A program made the translations under genes and the position numbers. This document shows positions 57,155-64,000 of a stretch of DNA of 64,000 nucleotides, piece after piece. The DNA is taken from assembly GCF_037151175.1 (NCBI RefSeq), contig NZ_JBBCOR010000003.1, forward strand, positions 186,001-250,000. The letters run 5' to 3'. The notes below the pieces were generated by a model. The model saw only the letters and a list, made by a program, of their open reading frames with translations. It did no database searches and had not been told where the DNA came from. The DNA is from Asaia sp003994335 (lineage in GTDB: Bacteria > Pseudomonadota > Alphaproteobacteria > Acetobacterales > Acetobacteraceae). Each line of letters begins with the position of its first letter. The first letter of the stretch is position 1.

Positions 57155-59239
57155 CTATCGAACACGTATATCGACCGCGCTTCCCGCTCCTGTGGCATCG
57201 ACCAGCGCGATATGCACAAAACCTGGTCCATCGGGTTTCCATGACGGGGTGATGCCGACCGGCGTGTCGAGCGGCACGCCATTGATCAGCCATCGATAGG
57301 GCTCGACGCCCCCCGTCGCCACCAGACCGACCGGTGTTGCGCTTCCGTCATCGGCGAAACTTTCGACAATGCCCCCATTGGCAGGCTGCACGATCTGGGG
57401 GCCCATGCGCCCCTCGAGCTTCTGCAAGGCGGGAGACAGCCGCGCGGGCACGAAGGCGTCCTCCACCGTGGCTTCGCCCTCCTCGGGAAGGATATCGAAC
57501 ACGCGCATCAGGACCGGTGCACTGGTGGTGAGGCCGGTAATACCCGGTACTGCCGTGCCATCGGGCCGCCCCCCCCAGACCACAGCCACCCAGTCCCCTC
57601 GAAGCCCTGCTGCCCATGCATCGCGCTGGCCATAGGAGGTGCCGGTCTTGAAAGCCACACGCAGGCCTCCTGTATCTGCGCGCCCTCTGGGCAAGGGTGT
57701 GCCACTCAGGATCGAGAGGATCTGACGGTTCGCGCGTGCTCCGATCAAGGGGATGCCGGGGCGCGGCTCCACGGGCCAGTCGAGCGTGAGGGGGCGCGAT
57801 ACCCCCCCATTGGCAAAGGCGGTATAGAGCCGCGCGAGATCGAGCGGCCTGATACCGACACCCCCGAGGGCCAGGGCCAGGCTGGGCGAGGTGTTCGCGG
57901 GGAGTTTCAACACGATCCCCGCCGCGTCCAGCGTCCCGGCGAAATATCCTGCCCCGATCATGTCCAGTGCACGTACGGCAGGCAGATTATAGGAGCGCTG
58001 GAGCGCCGTACGCACCGTCGTGGTCCCATGAAAGATGCGGTCGTAGTTGCGGGGCGCATAAAAGCCAAAACGCGTGGCGCGATCCTGCATGAGCGTATCG
58101 GGCGCGAGCAGACCGAGCTGGAATGCCATCCCGTAAATGGCCGGTTTGAGCGCCGAGCCCGGTGAGCGCCAGGAGGTGATCATATCGCCCGCGCAGCCTG
58201 CACATCCATTCCCTGCGTGACCCTGCCACGCGGCGATGCTGCCATCGCGCCGCACCACCAGCGCAGCCCAGGTGCCGCCCGCGGGCGGGGGCGTTTCACG
58301 CAGGATCTCGGCCAGCCCGGTCTGCAGGCGACGATCCAGCGATGACCTGTAAACGCCGCGCTGGCCCTCACGCCATTGCCATGTCAGGGCTCCCGGCGCC
58401 TCATGAACGATGCGTTCGACATGCAGAGCATAGGACATGGCCCCCCGTCGCGACCAGCCGGTATCGGAAACAGCGTCCAAGAGCCGTGCCACAGCCGCGC
58501 GTGCAGCCTCAGGATGGCGGTCGGGCCGCAAGGCGTGGGGATGGCGCGCCATGGCGATCAGCAGCGCCGATTCCTCTTCACTCAGATGCAGGGGTTCATG
58601 ACCGAACCAGAGCAGGGAAGCGGCCCTTATTCCCTCGATATTCCGGCTTTCGGGCGCGAGCGTCAGATAGAGATCGAGAACCCCTTTGCGTCCATAGCGC
58701 CACTCGAGCTGCAATGCGCGCGCCATGTCCTGCATCTTGCCCCGCAAGCTGTGACGATGCGGTTCCAGCAGACGCGCGGTCTGCATGGCAAGGGTCGATC
58801 CCCCAGAGACGACATGGCCACGCGTCACGAGTTGGAAAAAGGCGCGCGCCAGTGCGGGAGCGTCAATCCCCGGATGCTGCCAGAAACGGCGGTCCTCAAT
58901 ACGCAGGAGCAGGGCAAGATAGCGCGGGTCCGTGTTCGCGCGTTCGGTGGCGAATCGCCAGGCACCGTCGACGCTTACGCGGCCATCGATAATCTCGCCC
59001 CGCCGATCCTGCAAAAGCAGGGCCTGTTGCTGGGCGCGGTGCATGTCGGGCGGAAAAAGGCGATCCGCCCCCCACAGCCCGCATCCGGCCACCAGAGGAA
59101 ACGCCAGAGCGCCCAGCAGAAACCCCGTTCGCCGCTTTTGCGGCCTGTATTGCCGCCACAGCGTGCGTACGGAACGAACCCGACCCATTCTCGCTCCCGC
59201 TTTTTCCCCAGCGCGCATCCCCTTTTCCGGCGCGGTCAT
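57155..59239 (-). CDS. pbpC: Penicillin-binding protein 1C
   Basis: A 694-residue bifunctional peptidoglycan enzyme in the periplasm, anchored by one N-terminal membrane segment (about residues 35-55). The glycosyltransferase domain has EDRRFWQHPGIDAPALARA near 110 and GGSTLAMQTARLL. The transpeptidase has the SxxK serine in SPGSALKPAIYG near 360 and KTG in FKTGTSYGQRDAW near 527. A C-terminal BiPBP_C domain (about 610-694) is typical of PBP1C. It starts just after the macroglobulin gene (a GTG at 59245 is an alternative start). Confidence 0.94.
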   Translation of the reverse strand: MTAPEKGMRAGEKAGARMGRVRSVRTLWRQYRPQKRRTGFLLGALAFPLVAGCGLWGADRLFPPDMHRAQQQALLLQDRRGEIIDGRVSVDGAWRFATERANTDPRYLALLLRIEDRRFWQHPGIDAPALARAFFQLVTRGHVVSGGSTLAMQTARLLEPHRHSLRGKMQDMARALQLEWRYGRKGVLDLYLTLAPESRNIEGIRAASLLWFGHEPLHLSEEESALLIAMARHPHALRPDRHPEAARAAVARLLDAVSDTGWSRRGAMSYALHVERIVHEAPGALTWQWREGQRGVYRSSLDRRLQTGLAEILRETPPPAGGTWAALVVRRDGSIAAWQGHAGNGCAGCAGDMITSWRSPGSALKPAIYGMAFQLGLLAPDTLMQDRATRFGFYAPRNYDRIFHGTTTVRTALQRSYNLPAVRALDMIGAGYFAGTLDAAGIVLKLPANTSPSLALALGGVGIRPLDLARLYTAFANGGVSRPLTLDWPVEPRPGIPLIGARANRQILSILSGTPLPRGRADTGGLRVAFKTGTSYGQRDAWAAGLRGDWVAVVWGGRPDGTAVPGITGLTTSAPVLMRVFDILPEEGEATVEDAFVPARLSPALQKLEGRMGPQIVQPANGGIVESFADDGSATPVGLVATGGVEPYRWLINGVPLDTPVGITPSWKPDGPGFVHIALVDATGAGSAVDIRVR

Positions 59240-59251
59240 CGTCACGCGGCC

Positions 59252-62200
59252 TCAGCGAGGCGCAATGACGATCCGACCGGCCGCCGAGCTTCCCATGACG
59301 CCAGGATTGAAGCGATCCCGAACCAATGTTTCGGGCCGCAAAAACTGCCCCGGCGTCACCGCACGCACGATATAAGCGAGCCGGAACGCGCTGGAGCCAA
59401 GCTGATCGCGCCCGCTCGGGCGGTAATTTCCCCCGGCGAGGTCGAACGCCGCCACATAGCGATCATCGCGCAGCGCGACATGGGTCGTTCTCGTCGTTTC
59501 GCCCAGGAATACCGGCCCGGCATCGGATCGGCGCGTTTCAGACTCCTCATCGTCACGGCTCTGTCCCTTCACCGCCGATTCGATTTCCCAACCGGCAGGA
59601 AGCAGATCGGTGAGGATGCAATGATGCGCGTTGCGATCTTGCGCCTCTCCCTGGATCACCACGAGGAAGCGATCATTCTGTCGCCCTTTGGCGGGATCAT
59701 AGACCGTGCCATCGAGGTTCAGGGTCGAGACATGCATGGTGAAGCCGGATACCACCGCAGCAGGCACCTCTTTCGGGGTGCCGGAGAGCGTGACCGTCAG
59801 CCAGAGCGGTGTCGTTCCGCTATTGGTCAGGCGATAACCGTCCAGCTCTCCCGGAGCGGGCATGAAGGAAGCGGGCATCGCGATCGGACGCGGAAGCTCC
59901 TTGCCATTGACCGCAATACCGCGCGTCGGATCCGGGCGGTCCATGGCGCGGGCGGCCTCCAGCAGAGCCGTGATGGTCTGTTGTGACATCCAGTCCAGAG
60001 GCACGTCGAGCATCGCGAAGCGGTCAGCCAGTTTCTGGGCCATCCCGTTATTGCCGCTTTCAGCCGCCAGGGAGACCAGGCCGCCAAGATCACGCAGATA
60101 CGTCCAGTAGCCGAGATCGAACAGGGTCGGACGCCCCGAGCGAACCGGACCAAGAGCATTGACCGCCATGCCGAACAGCATATTGCTCATCGGGCGCTCA
60201 TTGCCGAGCGCCAGACCGCCAGCCAGATGACCCAGGGCCAGGGAATTGGCAAAGGTCGCGCTGGCCGCATTATCTCCCCAGAAGATACGGGTTGCCCCGT
60301 CCGACAGCCGTGTGGTCGCCCGATCGCCCAAGGCCCTCAGGGCTGGAATATCGAGCCTGCCTGCACGGGCCAGGAGATAGAGCGCATAAGCGCGTGTCTC
60401 GGGCGTGACGGCTGCTTCGGTCCCGCGTGCAGAGCGATCTTCATCGCCCGGTGACTGAACCTGGGAGGTTTCAAGCCAGTCCAGCGCATGGTCGAGCGCA
60501 TGAGCCGGAACCTTGTAGCCCGCCTCGCGCGCATGGATAAGGAAGTCGACGACGTAGAGCTGCTCCCATGGAAAGAGCGCGCCGTCATTCAGTCGCCATG
60601 ACCCGAACCGTCCGCCAGCGTCTTCCCGGTCGATCAGCATATCGATGGCGGTCCGGATACGCTTGTCGGCCCCTTCAGGAACGACGAGACGGGCAATCTG
60701 CTCATGCCCCTTGAGCGCCAGCAGACCGCGCGCCGAAGCGGCAAGGCTCAGACTATCGGCCCCCATGCCCGATTCAAGCGTCTGAAGCAGGCCTATCGTG
60801 TCAATGCCCTTTACTCCGGAATAGCCCAGCGTGACGGCGGAGCTTCCGGGTTCAAACGCGTCGAGCAGGCTGGCCGAGGCCTGATAGCTCTCACCCGGCG
60901 CCTGACTCTGGAGGCTGGAGCGGGTGACGGGCAGGTGGCCGGGGCGTATCTGGATGTCCCAGCTGCGCTCGAGCATCACGCGTCCCTTCGGATCCTGCAG
61001 CTTTGCCATCAGATGAGCGATACCCGTCTCCTGTGCCTGGAGCGGGATACGGAACGACTGACGCGCACCTTTCGCCAGTTCAGCCTCGACATGGGTCTGA
61101 CCTGTCAGACGCACGGGACCGCTCGCTGAGAGCGTGACGCTGTAACGGCCAGCCGCCCCTTCCGTATTCACGAGCGAGACGAGGCTCTCCGTCACGTCAT
61201 GCGGCGCGAGAAAGCGCGGCAGGGTCAGATCGGCGAAGACGGGGTCACGCACGAGCATATCGGATTCCGATGTGCCAAGCGCATCGTCGGACCATCCGGT
61301 GACCATCACATGGAGCGTGCCCTCGAAATCGGGTACAGCCAGAGGCACGACGGCCTTGCCGTCATCGCCAACACTGACCTCTCCCGAGAAGAGCGAAACG
61401 ACGCGGGTGGAGGTGACGGCAAGGCCTGCCCCACCGTCATCGCCCTCATCGCCCCCTTCGCGGATCTCTCCGCCCTGACCAATCGGGGTCATCAGATGCG
61501 CATAGCTGTCCTTGACCTCGAGCGCGAAGGCATGGCGGCCATAGACCAGATCGAACACATCGGGCAGCTTCCAGCGCGTCAGGGCCAGAATGCCCTGATC
61601 CACGGCCGAGACCACCAGATGCACGTGTTTGGCCCCCCTGACCGTTATCGGGAGATTTGTCGTGACCCGGGGACGGATGACGGACGGCGCAGTCACGTCA
61701 AGTTGCAGGCGATGCGCCGACTGATCGATCCCGATATAGCCAAGCCCCACCGCACGAGAGGGTTCGTGAGGGCGCGACGGGGTATCGAGCGGCCTGAAGG
61801 CCGTGACCAGAACATAGGCACCACCCGGCCATTTCGCACTGGCGGTGACGGGGATATCCAGTCCATTCCTGGGCAGGGTGACCGTCTGCACGCTCTCGAT
61901 GCGATCGGTCGCGATGAGAATCTGGGCTTTCCCGGCGAAAGGTGCCTGTACGTGAACGACGGTCTTGCCGCCGATGGGCAGAACCTTGTCCCTGATCGAC
62001 AGGCTGAGGCGGTCAGGGGCATTGGGCTTTTCAGCCGCGTCGGACCACCAGCCCGTAGTGAAACGCTGTGAACTGGCCGCGTTGCTTTGGGGGTCGGAAA
62101 TCACCATGCGATAGCGCCCGCTATCGAGATCCGTCGCGAAATGCGCGCGCCCCTGGGCATCAGTGACAAAGTCGCCCGATTTCACCGGTTCGTCGATCAC

Positions 62201-64000
62201 ATGGCGCACGAAGTGCCAGCCCCCGCCATTCATGATCCAGTCATAGGTCTCGTTTTCGCGCACGAGAGTCCATTTGAGCGTATGGACGGCCAGAGGGCGA
62301 TTATCCGGCCCGACGAGGAGCGCATCGACCGGCACGGATTGAGGTGCGCTCTCGCCACTCGACGGCGGGGGCGTCACGCGCACCCCGATGAGAGGCCTGT
62401 TGCGCCTGATCGGCAGGGTCAGGGTTTTGCTGACAGCGCGGCCAGCCGGATCAAACAGGCTCACGCGAAGCTCTGCCTTGAGCGGCAGGCTGAGCCCCTG
62501 CGGCAATTCCGGGGCGATCGTCAGACGGGCGTGACCCGCCTCATCGGTCTGGGGTACTTCGACATTCTGCTGGTCGGGGCTGAATTCCTGGGTCTGTAAC
62601 CCGAAAACATATCCTTGCGCACCGGGTACGGGAGCCTCATCGCGCATGATGCGCGTGAACGCCTCCCCCCTCAGATGCGCAGCGGGCGCGCCATAAAGAT
62701 AACGCCCTGTCAGGGTGACATCCAGCGGCTCACCCTCGGTAATCGCCGGATGCTCGGGCGTGGCATCCACGGCAATCGTCTGGGGCACAAAATCCTGCAC
62801 AAGAAGTGTGGCCCGTCCGATCGGGGCAGAGGTCGGATCGACCAGGGCTTCGATCGTCCAGCTTCCTGCCGCCGCGCCAGGGGACAGCGGCAGAGCCGTC
62901 ACGAAGCCGCCATCGGCCTGCGGCTTGAGCAGGTCCGTTCTGGCGCGAACCCCGTCGGGTCGGCGCAGGACAAGCGTCAGAGGCAGATCAGGCAGCGCCT
63001 TACCCGTCGAGTCACGCAGAAGGAGCGTAGCATTGACCGTCTCACCGGGTCGGTAGATGCCACGATCGGTGACAATGACGGCCTGTTGCGGCCCCGGCGC
63101 AGGGTGACCCTCGGCACCGCGATCGGAAAAATCGAACCATGCCTGGTTCAGCGAGGTCATGGAATAATCGCCATCCGGCCCGGTCGCGATGAGCGATACC
63201 GCCTGATCGGCGCCCTTGCCCTTGAGCAGTCCGGGCGCGAATGTGACCAGCCCCTCGCTATCGCTCACCGCCTGCCCCAGATCATCCCCGCCCTGAGCGA
63301 CAAGGCGAATGGCGACGCCCTTCATGGGCTGGGCCGTGGAGAGGGCACGGGCATAGACATGCAGCCCGTCAGCGCCACGATAGGTCGTGAGCGCCATATC
63401 GCTCACATTCACCCAATGCGCCGCAATCGATTGCTCCTCACGCGGGTCATACCCCTCATTGCCGGTGCGCACTCTGGGCAAAGGAGCGGCAATAGCGCTC
63501 TCTGCCCGGGGCGTACGCGCATTCTCGGCGGAGACGAGGTAAAGCCCGGGCTTCTGGCCCTGGATCACGCGCGCGATGGGGAAGGCCGTTACCGCGGTAG
63601 CGTTGCGCCCGCCCGGCGTATCGAGCGTACCGGACCAGACCTGACTCAAACGCTTCTCGCGCAACGCATTGAACTCGTAGCCGTCCAGCGCGGTCGCGCC
63701 CGTATCGATACGCGGATAGCTGCCGTCGCCGCTCATGCTCTGGCTAGCATTGGGCGATACGCGCCAGACGCTGACCCGCACCTGTCCCATATTGACCGTC
63801 TGAACATCCAGACCGGCTACACTCCGGCGTGGCAGAATGAAGCCTTCACCGGCGAGGCTCAGGCTGGGTGTCCGGTCCCCGGTAGACATGCCGACAGAAA
63901 TAGGCGCGTCGAGCGTATTGCCACGCGCATCATGGACACCGGTCGTGAGTGTGACCTTGTAGCGCGTCGCCCAGGCCAGCCCACCGAGGCAGAGATCTCG
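59252..64000 (-). CDS. Alpha-2-macroglobulin family protein without thioester (5' end outside window)
   Basis: At least 1582 residues; the frame stays open to the right edge with family-like sequence (LCLGGLAWATRYKVTL), so the start lies outside. It is a large periplasmic bacterial alpha-2-macroglobulin with MG domains, an ALPLSPGAAAGSWTIEAL-type MG2 region and the bait-region neighbourhood. Where thioester members have a YPYGCxEQ motif, the aligned stretch reads LESGMGADSLSLAASARGLL, so the covalent trap is absent. It lies directly upstream of pbpC, the classical pairing in which the macroglobulin protects the cell wall enzyme or envelope from foreign proteases. Confidence 0.92.
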   Translation of the reverse strand, partial: RDLCLGGLAWATRYKVTLTTGVHDARGNTLDAPISVGMSTGDRTPSLSLAGEGFILPRRSVAGLDVQTVNMGQVRVSVWRVSPNASQSMSGDGSYPRIDTGATALDGYEFNALREKRLSQVWSGTLDTPGGRNATAVTAFPIARVIQGQKPGLYLVSAENARTPRAESAIAAPLPRVRTGNEGYDPREEQSIAAHWVNVSDMALTTYRGADGLHVYARALSTAQPMKGVAIRLVAQGGDDLGQAVSDSEGLVTFAPGLLKGKGADQAVSLIATGPDGDYSMTSLNQAWFDFSDRGAEGHPAPGPQQAVIVTDRGIYRPGETVNATLLLRDSTGKALPDLPLTLVLRRPDGVRARTDLLKPQADGGFVTALPLSPGAAAGSWTIEALVDPTSAPIGRATLLVQDFVPQTIAVDATPEHPAITEGEPLDVTLTGRYLYGAPAAHLRGEAFTRIMRDEAPVPGAQGYVFGLQTQEFSPDQQNVEVPQTDEAGHARLTIAPELPQGLSLPLKAELRVSLFDPAGRAVSKTLTLPIRRNRPLIGVRVTPPPSSGESAPQSVPVDALLVGPDNRPLAVHTLKWTLVRENETYDWIMNGGGWHFVRHVIDEPVKSGDFVTDAQGRAHFATDLDSGRYRMVISDPQSNAASSQRFTTGWWSDAAEKPNAPDRLSLSIRDKVLPIGGKTVVHVQAPFAGKAQILIATDRIESVQTVTLPRNGLDIPVTASAKWPGGAYVLVTAFRPLDTPSRPHEPSRAVGLGYIGIDQSAHRLQLDVTAPSVIRPRVTTNLPITVRGAKHVHLVVSAVDQGILALTRWKLPDVFDLVYGRHAFALEVKDSYAHLMTPIGQGGEIREGGDEGDDGGAGLAVTSTRVVSLFSGEVSVGDDGKAVVPLAVPDFEGTLHVMVTGWSDDALGTSESDMLVRDPVFADLTLPRFLAPHDVTESLVSLVNTEGAAGRYSVTLSASGPVRLTGQTHVEAELAKGARQSFRIPLQAQETGIAHLMAKLQDPKGRVMLERSWDIQIRPGHLPVTRSSLQSQAPGESYQASASLLDAFEPGSSAVTLGYSGVKGIDTIGLLQTLESGMGADSLSLAASARGLLALKGHEQIARLVVPEGADKRIRTAIDMLIDREDAGGRFGSWRLNDGALFPWEQLYVVDFLIHAREAGYKVPAHALDHALDWLETSQVQSPGDEDRSARGTEAAVTPETRAYALYLLARAGRLDIPALRALGDRATTRLSDGATRIFWGDNAASATFANSLALGHLAGGLALGNERPMSNMLFGMAVNALGPVRSGRPTLFDLGYWTYLRDLGGLVSLAAESGNNGMAQKLADRFAMLDVPLDWMSQQTITALLEAARAMDRPDPTRGIAVNGKELPRPIAMPASFMPAPGELDGYRLTNSGTTPLWLTVTLSGTPKEVPAAVVSGFTMHVSTLNLDGTVYDPAKGRQNDRFLVVIQGEAQDRNAHHCILTDLLPAGWEIESAVKGQSRDDEESETRRSDAGPVFLGETTRTTHVALRDDRYVAAFDLAGGNYRPSGRDQLGSSAFRLAYIVRAVTPGQFLRPETLVRDRFNPGVMGSSAAGRIVIAPR

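Noticed and set aside
58376..59986. 536-codon plus-strand frame across pbpC and the macroglobulin gene
   Set aside because: It is antisense to two well-supported genes and its product has no domain pattern.

Overview
The window is a 64 kb piece of a GC-rich alphaproteobacterial chromosome, most likely from an acetic acid bacterium (Acetobacteraceae). The support is indirect: protein styles typical of that family (Tim44-like exported protein, PmtA methyltransferase, GlnD, AarF/ABC1 kinase), a periplasmic Tat-exported gluconolactonase, a complete glycerol regulon, and heme O synthase without an intact cytochrome c oxidase. The genus cannot be fixed from the sequence alone. Most of the window is dense chromosomal housekeeping sequence. 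No tRNA, rRNA, CRISPR array, complete insertion sequence or prophage was seen.

Layout. 1-8.2 kb: LysE exporter, murJ, mutS (with an intrinsic terminator built over its stop codon) and glnD. 8.2-11.8 kb: a TPR/glycosyltransferase-fold protein, a DUF3147 protein and a secreted royal-jelly-like beta-propeller. 11.8-16.8 kb: thrC, an M16 peptidase overlapping a PmbA/TldD protein, and an exported Tim44-domain protein. 16.8-18.0 kb: about 1.2 kb with no convincing gene. 18.0-20.3 kb (minus strand): a translationally coupled trio made of a COX1-derived membrane protein that has lost its oxygen-reducing centre, ctaB, and a 36-residue CoxF-like peptide. 20.4-26.4 kb: pmtA, gshB, then uvrB-aldose epimerase-greB coupled by overlapping codons. 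26.4-31.5 kb: glpR, glpD, glpF, glpK with operator-like repeats. 31.5-35.6 kb: DUF2938, then a coupled operon of Tat-exported SMP-30/gluconolactonase, a second royal-jelly-like propeller and a YagU/DUF1440 membrane protein. 35.7-41.5 kb: purU, an interrupted hypothetical gene, a GNAT enzyme with a zinc-ribbon membrane protein, an ABC-F ATPase and a 2'-5' RNA ligase-like protein. 41.6-43.6 kb: a lower-GC patch with a frameshifted gene remnant and a glycosyltransferase-like gene. 43.6-45.8 kb: divergent tetR/cytochrome P450 with two palindromic operators. 46-52.6 kb: FkbM methyltransferase, ABC1 kinase, oligoendopeptidase F, AMP nucleosidase and a DUF6525 gene whose start codon lies at the centre of a palindrome. 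52.9-57.1 kb: a tripartite MFS-HlyD-outer-membrane exporter. 57.2-64 kb: pbpC and a large alpha-2-macroglobulin without the thioester motif, cut by the window end.

The most unusual block is the 18.0-20.3 kb trio. Its gene order (ctaD-like, ctaB, coxF-like) matches the ancestral aa3 oxidase operon of alphaproteobacteria, yet subunits II and III and ctaG are missing. The COX1-like protein keeps the two histidines expected to hold the low-spin heme, while three CuB/high-spin heme ligands and the active-site tyrosine are replaced. This looks like an oxidase subunit retained for another purpose after loss of the cytochrome c oxidase.
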